In this document: in pieces, positions 34,572 to 41,998 of the stretch
Position numbering within the stretch: the first letter of the stretch is position 1
Layout of the letters: each line of letters starts with the position of its first letter
Origin: UBA2040 sp963977135
Lineage (GTDB): Bacteria > Bacteroidota > Bacteroidia > Flavobacteriales_D > Crocinitomicaceae
Length of the DNA stretch: 64,000 nt
Assembly: GCA_963977135.1 (NCBI GenBank)
Contig: CAXBNN010000003.1
Span: 186,001 to 250,000, forward strand
Direction of reading: 5' to 3'
The notes under the pieces: model-generated
The model's input: the letters and a program-made list of their open reading frames with translations, nothing else
The model's database searches: none
What the model was told of the DNA's origin: nothing
Translations under genes and position numbers: made by a program

Positions 34572-34937
34572 TTACCAAAAAGAACTAAACGGATAAATGA
34601 TGTTGAGATGATTAGATAGCACTAAAGCATTAATCCATTGAACCAAATATTGATTGTAAAAAAATTGTAGGTTTTTTAAATTAAAGATATAGGTAACTGG
34701 AATATGTTTAAATTTTTGTCTGGATTCAAGCTGGTCCTTAGCGGAAAAAGAGGTTGTGGTTGTTTCACCAATTTCAGGGACCAGTATTGCGAGCTTCGCA
34801 ACCTTAATTGTATGGCTTTCTTGAAGAATACCATTTATATTGTCGTTATGAAATGTTGAGCTCTGAAGCTTACCTTGAACACCGCAGTAGGCTGCAAATA
34901 TCCAGAGAGCAAAAACCACCTTGAGCATCATTTTCAT
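34572..34937 (-). CDS. small secreted protein, paralogue of 30514-30882
   Basis: 121 residues with an N-terminal export signal (about 5-22; AAYCGVQG could include a cleavage or lipidation site). The C-terminal region has NQYLVQWINALVLSN followed by IIYPFSSFW, matching the paralogue's W-x-N-x-L and YPxx(S/T)F ending. Both proteins end within one or two residues of that motif, so the extreme C-terminus may be functional. It starts four bases after TACATTTG. Another ATG lies two codons in. Confidence 0.7.
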   Translation of the reverse strand: MKMMLKVVFALWIFAAYCGVQGKLQSSTFHNDNINGILQESHTIKVAKLAILVPEIGETTTTSFSAKDQLESRQKFKHIPVTYIFNLKNLQFFYNQYLVQWINALVLSNHLNIIYPFSSFW

Positions 34938-34941
34938 CGAA

Positions 34942-34968
34942 CAAATGTACTTTTTCTTTTTATATCAA
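34942..34968 (-). promoter_or_regulatory. promoter of the second module (TACATTTG with TTG upstream)
   Basis: Minus-strand TACATTTG (34942-34949) has TTG at 34966-34968, a 16-base spacing. Only TTCG separates the -7 element from the ATG at 34937, as in the first module. Confidence 0.6.
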
Positions 34969-35179
34969 CACAATAAATTTATTTGATTTATTTATATTTA
35001 ATGTATTGATTTTCAAATATTAACAATTGTTTTTTTTTGACAAAGGCCTACTGAAAAATGTAGGGTTTTTCATGACTTCCTTGATTCATTATTATTTATG
35101 GGTTTCTTTATGCATTATGCATAATCCTTAAATTTTTGGTGTTTCCTATTTACAAACTAAAACTTATTTTGCCGCTCCG

Positions 35180-35206
35180 TTGTTATACCCAAAAAAAGTA
35201 CCTTTG
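35180..35206 (+). promoter_or_regulatory. hemL promoter
   Basis: TACCTTTG (35199-35206) matches TAnnTTTG exactly, with TTG at 35180-35182. It is 23 bases before the hemL ATG. The rest of the 292-base gap (34938-35229) is very AT-rich and holds no recognised gene. Confidence 0.65.
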
Positions 35207-35229
35207 CACCGAATAAAAACAACATCGAG

Positions 35230-36528
35230 ATGATTGCAAAAATCAAAAGAACCAATTCCGAAAAACTATTTGAAACAGCCAAAACCTATTTTCCCGGAGG
35301 GGTAAATTCGCCTGTGCGGGCTTTTAAATCCGTAGACGGCGCTCCCCTTTTTATGAAAAAAGGAAAAGGTGTTAATATTTGGGATGAAGATGGTAATGAA
35401 TTCATCGATTTTTGTTGCTCTTGGGGGCCGCTGATTTTGGGCCATAGAAATGAAAAAGTCTTTCAAGCTGTGGTTGGAGCCATGGAAAATGGAACCAGCT
35501 TTGGCGCCCCAACGAAATTGGAAAGCGATCTTGCTGAACTAATCCTTAACAACAACCGATTCATTGACAAAATAAGATTTGTTTCTTCTGGAACAGAAGC
35601 GGTAATGAGCGCAATCCGCTTGGCTCGTGGTTATACAGGAAAAGATAAAATCCTAAAATTCGAGGGTTGCTACCACGGACACCTTGACGCTACTTTGGTA
35701 AGTGCAGGAAGTGGTTTGGCGACTTTAGGAACCTCATCTTCGGCAGGTGTTCCTGAACTTTTAGCCAAGCAAACACTCGTTCTTCCGTTAAATGATATTG
35801 ACGCACTTCGCAAATGTTTTGTTGAACATGCGCATGAATTGGCGAGCGTTGTTATTGAACCAATCCCAGCCAACAATGGTCTGCTATTACAAGAAAAAAC
35901 CTTTTTACTTGAGCTTCGTGAATTGTGCACAGAATACAAAGTATTGTTGCATTTTGACGAGGTGATTTCCGGGTTTAGAGTTGGTTTTACAGGTGCAGCA
36001 GGTCTTTATAACATTAAACCAGATATTATTACCTACGGAAAAATTATTGGTGGCGGTTTGCCTGTCGGCGCTTTTGGTGCAAGTGCTGAAATTATGGCGA
36101 TGATTTCCCCTGACGGACCTGTTTATCAAGCGGGAACTTTGAGCGGGAACCCCGTTGCGATGGCTGCCGGGCTTGCCCAATTGCAAGAATGTGTGAAGCC
36201 TGGTTTTTATGAAGGTCAAGAAGAAAGAACCTTGTACTTTGTTAATGCAATTAATCAACATGCTAAAAACAAAGGTTTTGATTTTCAAATTGTAAGTATC
36301 GGATCTATATTCTGGTTGTCTTTTGACGGGAAAACAACAATACGTGAGAGTGCCCGTATCAATGGCGACATGACAGGCTTCAAAAAATTATTTAGTGCTC
36401 TTTTAAATAGAGGAATTTATATTGGACCAAGCGGTTATGAAGTTGGATTTATTTCTCAAGCGCACACGAAAGAGGTTTTAGATATTGCTATCGAAAAGTT
36501 TTGTGAAGCGATGGATGAAGTAATGTAA
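35230..36528 (+). CDS. hemL: glutamate-1-semialdehyde 2,1-aminomutase
   Basis: PLP enzyme that makes 5-aminolevulinate for heme from glutamate-1-semialdehyde (C5 pathway). 432 residues, the standard length. Signatures: PGGVNSPVRAF near residue 19, SSGTEAVMSAIRLARG near 120, GCYHGHLD near 145, HFDEVISGFR near 245 and YGKIIGGGLPVG (Lys near 276 binds PLP). The promoter is well placed. It is transcribed alone and converges on the glutaminyl cyclase-like gene. Confidence 0.97.
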   Translation: MIAKIKRTNSEKLFETAKTYFPGGVNSPVRAFKSVDGAPLFMKKGKGVNIWDEDGNEFIDFCCSWGPLILGHRNEKVFQAVVGAMENGTSFGAPTKLESDLAELILNNNRFIDKIRFVSSGTEAVMSAIRLARGYTGKDKILKFEGCYHGHLDATLVSAGSGLATLGTSSSAGVPELLAKQTLVLPLNDIDALRKCFVEHAHELASVVIEPIPANNGLLLQEKTFLLELRELCTEYKVLLHFDEVISGFRVGFTGAAGLYNIKPDIITYGKIIGGGLPVGAFGASAEIMAMISPDGPVYQAGTLSGNPVAMAAGLAQLQECVKPGFYEGQEERTLYFVNAINQHAKNKGFDFQIVSIGSIFWLSFDGKTTIRESARINGDMTGFKKLFSALLNRGIYIGPSGYEVGFISQAHTKEVLDIAIEKFCEAMDEVM

Positions 36529-36553
36529 AAAGGCTCTTAGAGTATTTACTTTT

Positions 36554-37639
36554 CTATAACACCGGCTTGTCAAAAGTCACCTCAAATATTTTGCTCCAAT
36601 ATTTGCCCGTCATATAGAACTTTTTGTTTGCTGGAGAATAAGCAATTCCGTTAAGGACGTCTCCTCCACTTTGGCCTAATGGTGCTAGTTTTGACGCGTT
36701 AATAGTAGCGAGAACTTTTCCTGTTTCAGGTTGGATAACAATTACTGCATTGGTTTGCCAAACGTTCGCATAGATTAGTCCGTCAACAAACTCCAATTCA
36801 TTAATATTGCGGATTGGTCCATTTTGATCACTTACTTCAACGGTTTCAATAATTGAAAAATCAGCAGGGTTTCTTTTTGTTAGTCTTTCCGAACCGTCTG
36901 ACATGTACAAATATTTACCATCGTTACACAATCCCCAACCTTCGCCTTGATAAATCATGTCTTTCAAAAGTGTTAAAGTATTCTTATCGTAAACGAAACA
37001 CTTTCCTTCAGTATAGGTAATTTGATAAATTTTGTCGTTCAAAATAGTGATTCCCTCTCCGAAATAGTTGGCGTCAAGTCCAATTTTCTTCGTGTAATTT
37101 CCTGTGTTAAGTTCAATGGTTCCTAATTTTGTTTGACCTTGCTTACTTGGGTCACCCGTTGATTCATACAACAAGCCGTTACTCCACTCCAAACCTTGCG
37201 TGAAATTGGCTTTATTGTGTGGGTAAGTATTGCTAATAGAAACAGTCCAAACTTCCGGTTTTATATCCGATACGATTCTAACCAGTCGATCATCGCTATA
37301 GGTTTCACCATTGCTCAAAGTGGAAATCAAGCTAATAGACTTTGTTCCCAAACCGTAAAAACCTGCGTTAAACTGAAAAGTCACTTTACCCTCTGGCTTT
37401 AGCCAAGTTTGAAACAAACTATCGTTGTAAAACAATTCTACTTTTTCGACATCTTCATTTTTTACCTCAAAAGAAACTGGAATAACATCGTTCCATTTCG
37501 TGGCTAAATTTTCTGCAAATGTAAATTCAGCCGGCGTATCAATTTCCGAATTTCCGGAGCCATTTCGATTCAGCATAGGCACAATCACCATTGCTGCAAT
37601 TACGGCAACGATTAAACCTATAACTATGTACTTTTTCAT
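36554..37639 (-). CDS. glutaminyl-peptide cyclotransferase-like protein (membrane-anchored)
   Basis: 361 residues with an N-terminal transmembrane anchor (about 4-24), a beta-sandwich-like linker (about 40-130) and a five-bladed beta-propeller of the glutamine cyclotransferase family. Markers are HNKANFTQGLEW followed by LYESTGDPSKQGQTKLG, FGEGITIL, YQGEGWGLC, and INELEFVDGLIYANVWQTN. It converts N-terminal Gln to pyroglutamate on exported proteins. Its start overlaps the ytxJ stop by 4 bases, in the order pheS-ytxJ-cyclase. Confidence 0.92.
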   Translation of the reverse strand: MKKYIVIGLIVAVIAAMVIVPMLNRNGSGNSEIDTPAEFTFAENLATKWNDVIPVSFEVKNEDVEKVELFYNDSLFQTWLKPEGKVTFQFNAGFYGLGTKSISLISTLSNGETYSDDRLVRIVSDIKPEVWTVSISNTYPHNKANFTQGLEWSNGLLYESTGDPSKQGQTKLGTIELNTGNYTKKIGLDANYFGEGITILNDKIYQITYTEGKCFVYDKNTLTLLKDMIYQGEGWGLCNDGKYLYMSDGSERLTKRNPADFSIIETVEVSDQNGPIRNINELEFVDGLIYANVWQTNAVIVIQPETGKVLATINASKLAPLGQSGGDVLNGIAYSPANKKFYMTGKYWSKIFEVTFDKPVL

Positions 37640-38025
37640 TTTTTGAAGGACTTTATAATGCTTCGCGCACTTATTTGACTGTGAGAAGCGTCATAAACAA
37701 CCTCGCCGTTTATTACTGCTATTGCTTGAGGAGACTGATGAAAAACGCCCGTTTTTTCAGCAATTGCATTGGAAATATCTCTATGGTTCAATAAGTCCAA
37801 ATACCAAACTACTATTTCTTTTTGCTCAGCTGGCCATTCATTTTCAAACTGTTTTTTCACCATTGCCGAAACTCCACAACGAGTACTATGTTTGAAAAGA
37901 AGGTGCTTTTCACCTGAACGGTTTTCTAGTACCTCATCCAATTGTTTTAAATTGGAAAGATTTTTCCAACTAACATTCGGTATTACAACCTTTTTATTTT
38001 CTTCTTTTGATGAAAACCAACCCAT
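37636..38025 (-). CDS. ytxJ: YtxJ-like bacillithiol-system thioredoxin-fold protein
   Basis: 129 residues with the family motif FKHSTRCGVSAMVKKQF (Cys near 50) and the C-terminal HQSPQAIAVINGEVVYDASHSQI. The family (DUF2847/YtxJ) is thought to act as a monothiol bacilliredoxin that removes bacillithiol from proteins; whether this organism makes bacillithiol is not shown here. It lies one base after pheS and overlaps the next gene by 4 bases. Confidence 0.9.
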   Translation of the reverse strand: MGWFSSKEENKKVVIPNVSWKNLSNLKQLDEVLENRSGEKHLLFKHSTRCGVSAMVKKQFENEWPAEQKEIVVWYLDLLNHRDISNAIAEKTGVFHQSPQAIAVINGEVVYDASHSQISARSIIKSFKK

Positions 38026-38026
38026 A

Positions 38027-39046
38027 TTATCCTGCTGTAAATTGTTTTAAAAATCTGATATCATTTTCACTATACAAACGCAGATCGTTGACTTTGTATT
38101 TCAATTGAGCAATTCTTTCTACTCCCATTCCAAAGGCAAAACCACTGTATTCTTTTGAATCTATTCCCGATGCTTCCAGTACGTTCGGATCTACCATTCC
38201 ACAGCCTAATATTTCCAGCCAACCCGTGTACTTACATACGTTGCATCCTTTGCTGTTACATATTGTGCAAGAAACATCAACTTCAGCTGAAGGTTCGGTA
38301 AATGGAAAATAAGATGGTCGCAAGCGAATTTGTGCTTTCTCACCAAATAACTCTTGAGCAAAATACAAAAGTGTTTGTTTCAAATCTGCGAAGGATACTT
38401 TTTTGTCAATATACAATCCTTCAATTTGATGGAAAAAGCAATGCGCTCTGGCTGAAATTGCCTCATTTCGATAAACTCTTCCCGGTGAAATTGTTCGTAT
38501 TGGTGGTTTTTGATTTTCCATAACACGAACTTGAACAGATGATGTGTGCGTCCGCAAAGCTATTTCTTCTTCACCTTTCTCGATAAAGAATGTGTCCTGC
38601 ATATCCCGAGCAGGATGTTCTGGTGGAAAATTAAGCGCTGAAAAATTGTGCCAATCATCTTCAATTTCCGGACCTTCAGAAACATTGTACCCAATACGTG
38701 CAAAAATCTCTATTATTTCACTTCGCACCAAGCTCAAAGGGTGTCGCGAACCAATATTAACCGCTTCCGCAGGTCGACTCAAGTCCAGCTTGCTTCCTTC
38801 CTCTTCAGATTCCGAAAGACCTTCTTTGTGCTTTTCATAAAGCGCCTCAAGGTCCATACGCAATTGATTCAATAGTTGACCTGCTTCTTTCTTCTGTTCG
38901 TTTGCCACTTCTTTTAAATCACCAAAAAGTTGCTTCATTACACCTTTGGTTCCTAAATAGGCTATTCGAAATGCTTCTAGCGCTTCATGACTTTTTACAG
39001 CCTCGGCACTCATTTTCTCCCGAATTTTTGCAATTTTTTCCTTCAT
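38027..39046 (-). CDS. pheS: phenylalanyl-tRNA synthetase alpha subunit
   Basis: 339 residues. An N-terminal coiled-coil tRNA-binding part (1-85) precedes the catalytic domain with HPARDMQDTFF near 145, HQIEGLYID near 205, FPFTEPSAEVDV near 250, GCGMVDPNVLE near 285 and FGMGVERIAQLKY near 310. A CxxC-x4-CxxC cluster (CTIC, CNVC) is inserted just after the EVDV strand and could bind zinc. This insertion is absent from E. coli PheS. First gene of the pheS-ytxJ-cyclase operon. Confidence 0.97.
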   Translation of the reverse strand: MKEKIAKIREKMSAEAVKSHEALEAFRIAYLGTKGVMKQLFGDLKEVANEQKKEAGQLLNQLRMDLEALYEKHKEGLSESEEEGSKLDLSRPAEAVNIGSRHPLSLVRSEIIEIFARIGYNVSEGPEIEDDWHNFSALNFPPEHPARDMQDTFFIEKGEEEIALRTHTSSVQVRVMENQKPPIRTISPGRVYRNEAISARAHCFFHQIEGLYIDKKVSFADLKQTLLYFAQELFGEKAQIRLRPSYFPFTEPSAEVDVSCTICNSKGCNVCKYTGWLEILGCGMVDPNVLEASGIDSKEYSGFAFGMGVERIAQLKYKVNDLRLYSENDIRFLKQFTAG

Positions 39047-39198
39047 TTTATCGTTTTGACACCGCCAAGTGACATTTTCTTCGTTATACCTGTAACTTTT
39101 CGTTGCTGTTAATTGTTTTAACCAACAAGAAGTAATGTTTGCGAAGTTAAAGATTTTGAGGAAATTGGCATTCTCTAATGGAATTTTAAAAAATAGTT

Positions 39199-39206
39199 TA
39201 TCTTTG
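39199..39206 (+). promoter_or_regulatory. -7 element TATCTTTG of the tandem lipoprotein genes
   Basis: Exact TAnnTTTG match 23 bases before the ATG at 39230. No TTG at the usual -33 distance was seen. Confidence 0.55.
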
Positions 39207-39229
39207 GTCGCACTGATTTAAAATAAAAA

Positions 39230-39613
39230 ATGAAAAAATCGTTTTATACATCAATGATAATCGGCCTTATGGCGTTGTCAATTGGTTTTTTACAATCTTG
39301 TAAAAATAAGGATCCGTCATTCGCAAAAGTATACGTACGCAGTGCGAATGATCAATTAGTAGAAGGAGCTAAGGTTATCATTATCGGTGATCTTGAAAAT
39401 GCTACAACTACTTCATATTATGTTGATACATTGTTGACGAACTCCTCTGGTTTTGCCCAATTCCCAATGGATGATTATTTCTCTCAAGCTGGAGAAGAAA
39501 ATCCAGTTGGTGTTTTTGACATTATCGTTAAAAAAGGAATAGAATACGGTGAAGCAGCTGGTTTCAGAGTTAGAGTTCACAACACATCTGTGAAAACAGT
39601 TAATTTCCAATAA
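39230..39613 (+). CDS. lipoprotein with carboxypeptidase-regulatory-like beta sandwich (copy 1)
   Basis: 127 residues with a lipoprotein signal (FLQSC, lipid Cys near 24) and a single beta-sandwich domain. VYVRSANDQLVEGAKVIIIGD is the typical first hairpin of prealbumin-like or CNA-B-like domains, and LTNSSGFAQFPMDDYF follows. It resembles the next gene's product in order and spacing of strands, so the two arose by tandem duplication. Function unknown; likely an envelope-anchored small protein. Confidence 0.8.
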   Translation: MKKSFYTSMIIGLMALSIGFLQSCKNKDPSFAKVYVRSANDQLVEGAKVIIIGDLENATTTSYYVDTLLTNSSGFAQFPMDDYFSQAGEENPVGVFDIIVKKGIEYGEAAGFRVRVHNTSVKTVNFQ

Positions 39614-39623
39614 AAAAATTATT

Positions 39624-39998
39624 ATGAAAAAATATTCATTTTTACTAGTTGCCTTGTTGTTCGGTCTTGGGATTGTAACATCGTTAAGTTGCAATAAAAA
39701 GAAAGATACTATCGCTAAGATTTACATCCGTAATTCTGCACAAGCTTTGGTTTCTGGAGCAAGAGTTGTTCTTTACGGACAGTCTTCTGAAGGTCAGCAA
39801 GGAAAAGTAAATGTTGGTGATACAACGAAAAGTAACGCTGCAGGCGAAGCAATATTCAACCTAAATGATCTTTACCAAAAAGGTCAAGCTGGAGTTGCTG
39901 TATTGAATATTTCAGCTTCTCTTGGAACTGAGACTGGAAGCGGAATTATCAAAGTAGTTGAAGAAGTAACTAGCGAAGAAACTGTTTTTATCCAATAA
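39624..39998 (+). CDS. lipoprotein with carboxypeptidase-regulatory-like beta sandwich (copy 2)
   Basis: 124 residues, lipoprotein signal ending SLSC (lipid Cys near 23), then IAKIYIRNSAQALVSGARVVLYG and KSNAAGEAIFNLNDLYQKG, the same fold as the upstream neighbour 10 bases away. Identity between the copies is limited outside these strands, so the duplication is not recent. It ends in a terminator. Confidence 0.8.
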   Translation: MKKYSFLLVALLFGLGIVTSLSCNKKKDTIAKIYIRNSAQALVSGARVVLYGQSSEGQQGKVNVGDTTKSNAAGEAIFNLNDLYQKGQAGVAVLNISASLGTETGSGIIKVVEEVTSEETVFIQ

Positions 39999-40020
39999 GA
40001 AGTTTCTATAAAAGAATTTG

Positions 40021-40046
40021 AAGGCGGTCTGATGATCGCCTTTTTT
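40021..40046 (+). terminator. terminator of the tandem lipoprotein genes
   Basis: AAGGCG / CGCCTT stem, extended by imperfect pairs, with a 10-base loop and a TTTTTT tract. It ends 4 bases before the convergent CrtA-like gene. Confidence 0.8.
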
Positions 40047-40049
40047 GTT

Positions 40050-40727
40050 TTATAATTCTAATTTTAATATTGTAAACCGTACAAACATATCTTCCTTAAA
40101 CCATCCGCCATCTCTTGCTCCTTTTATGGCTTCGGCATGAAACCTTTGAGTATAGGCAAACTCTTTCGCATGATCTATGTTTTCCCAAACGCTAAATGTT
40201 ATAGGATGAGAGAAATGCCACTCGCCCATTCCTGCGGAAAACAACCTTCCTTTGGAGTTTTTTAAACTTTCATTAACTGGATCCACGTGTTTCCAAAAAC
40301 TGGGAATGTTTTTCAGTTTCAATTTCGCTCTTGTTAAAATGGCAACCTGCCCTTCACTCTCTGCCTGAGCCGGAATATTCGGATAAGGATTTTTTCCATC
40401 CCAAATTCCACGAGACTGAAACGGTTCCATTTCTAGAACGACTTGCTTGTGAGCTAATTTTTTAAATCGATTGTGAAAGAAATTCGTTTCGAAAAACTTT
40501 TTTGCTGCGTTTTCATCTTTCCAAACGCCAAGTAAAGCATATTGCCCCCAGTTCGGTTTGCGTGAAAAGCCTAAGCCAGCTCCTGTGCCCAATAGCTTTC
40601 CAACCAACATTCCATCGCCTTTGACTTTTCGAAATTTGGAAATTCCCATTAAACTAAAAGCCCTAAAACGCGACCAAAGTCCATCTATTTGATAAAAGTT
40701 TACTGTCGTAAAGGTGTTTTCTGTCAT
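40050..40727 (-). CDS. spheroidene monooxygenase (CrtA)-like protein
   Basis: 225 residues. MGISKFRKVKG with KLLGTGAGLGFSRKPNWGQYALLGVW (about residues 28-72) and FHNRFKKLAHKQVVLEMEPFQSRGIWDG match the CrtA family, as does GMGEWHFSHPITFSVW near 175. CrtA inserts a keto group into acyclic carotenoids in phototrophs. Relatives in non-phototrophs are common and mostly uncharacterised, so carotenoid oxidation is only a possibility; no other carotenoid gene is nearby. Its start overlaps the exonuclease gene by 4 bases. Confidence 0.85.
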   Translation of the reverse strand: MTENTFTTVNFYQIDGLWSRFRAFSLMGISKFRKVKGDGMLVGKLLGTGAGLGFSRKPNWGQYALLGVWKDENAAKKFFETNFFHNRFKKLAHKQVVLEMEPFQSRGIWDGKNPYPNIPAQAESEGQVAILTRAKLKLKNIPSFWKHVDPVNESLKNSKGRLFSAGMGEWHFSHPITFSVWENIDHAKEFAYTQRFHAEAIKGARDGGWFKEDMFVRFTILKLEL

Positions 40728-41443
40728 GCTGAAAAAACTATGTCTCCTTCTTCCACAAGGTTTTCACCTTTCATTCGGAGGAAGAGTTGTATTAAGGCTA
40801 CAACATCTTTTTCGCAATATAGTTTAATTCTGTCCAAATCTTTTTCCTCATAATACACTCTCGCGACGTCTGCTCCAGAAATATCATCTTTCGGTGTTGG
40901 AATTTTAAACACATGACAAAGCAAGGCCAAAGAAGTATACGCCTTAAAATCACCAAATTTCCATAATTCCATTGTATCCAAATGGGGGATTTCCCAAGGT
41001 TTCTTTCCAGCTAAATCCAAAATCGGCGGAATTTTTATTCCATTGATCAGCATTCTTCGGCACATATAAGGGAAGTCAAATTCTTTTGCATTGTGTCCAC
41101 ATAAAATTGGAAAACGAGAACCGTTGTCTTCCATTAATTTATTGAATTGAACCAGCAATGTCTCTTCATCGTCATGCGCAAAACTCTTCATTCGGATTTC
41201 TCTCCCTGTTCTCGTTTCATGAACAAAACCAACAGAAATGCACACTATTTTGCCAAATTCAGCGAAAATTCCGCCTCTTTCGTCCCAAATTGTGTCATAT
41301 TCTTTATCCTCCGTTTTTTGAAAACGCGTTTTTAATTCAAATAAATGCTTGGTGTCCTCATCCAATTCATTGTACTTATAAACTTGTGGTGCTGTTTCTA
41401 TATCCAAAAAAAGGATCTTCTCAACAGGTATTTTTTCTAGCAT
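40724..41443 (-). CDS. predicted 3'-5' exonuclease (PolB-like DEDDy)
   Basis: 239 residues with the three DEDD motifs: FLDIETAP (Exo I, about 13-20), CGHNAKEFDFPYMCRR (Exo II, about 110-125) and YCEKDVVALIQLF (Exo III, Tyr-x3-Asp, about 210). It is the stand-alone PolB-like exonuclease family. Probably a DNA-repair or nucleic-acid trimming enzyme. Cotranscribed with the CrtA-like gene through a 4-base overlap. Confidence 0.9.
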   Translation of the reverse strand: MLEKIPVEKILFLDIETAPQVYKYNELDEDTKHLFELKTRFQKTEDKEYDTIWDERGGIFAEFGKIVCISVGFVHETRTGREIRMKSFAHDDEETLLVQFNKLMEDNGSRFPILCGHNAKEFDFPYMCRRMLINGIKIPPILDLAGKKPWEIPHLDTMELWKFGDFKAYTSLALLCHVFKIPTPKDDISGADVARVYYEEKDLDRIKLYCEKDVVALIQLFLRMKGENLVEEGDIVFSA

Positions 41444-41518
41444 ATTCGTTTAAGTTGTTACTTGAAGATAAGGAAAAATATCAATTGTCTTCAAAAAAAT
41501 GCGATTTTTGTTCTCACA

Positions 41519-41998
41519 ATGGCAGAAGAACTAATTATTACGAAAGGCGACAAGGAGGAGACTTATAAAACGCTTATTCCGCAAATTAAAGCACTGATTT
41601 CTGGTGAACCAGACCTTATTGCAAACACGGCAAATGTTGTTTCTGCTCTGCGCGAAACTTTCGGTTTTTTCTGGGTTGGTTTTTACTTCGTAAAAGAGGA
41701 TGAATTGGTTCTTGGACCATTTCAAGGACCGATTGCTTGCACACGTATTCGTCTAGGAAAAGGTGTCTGTGGGACCTCTTGGGAAAAGAATGAAACTATT
41801 TTGGTTCCAGATGTAGATTTATTTCCCGGACATATCGCCTGTAGCTCGGCTTCAAAAAGTGAAATTGTTGTCCCAATTCGTGTGAATGGCGAAGTTGTTG
41901 CTATTTTAGATGTCGACAGTGATAAATTAAATGATTTCGATGCTGTTGATCAAACTTATCTTGAAGAATTAGCTCTATGCGTTTCGGAATTGTTTTAG
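41519..41998 (+). CDS. free methionine-(R)-sulfoxide reductase (GAF domain)
   Basis: 159 residues from ATG 41519; an earlier start in the frame adds a poor N-terminus. A single GAF domain has the family's three cysteines: ACTRI, GVCG and IACSS, and a C-terminal VAILDVDSDKLNDFD. It reduces free Met-R-sulfoxide in the cytosol, using thioredoxin to recycle. It overlaps the next gene by 22 bases. Confidence 0.93.
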   Translation: MAEELIITKGDKEETYKTLIPQIKALISGEPDLIANTANVVSALRETFGFFWVGFYFVKEDELVLGPFQGPIACTRIRLGKGVCGTSWEKNETILVPDVDLFPGHIACSSASKSEIVVPIRVNGEVVAILDVDSDKLNDFDAVDQTYLEELALCVSELF

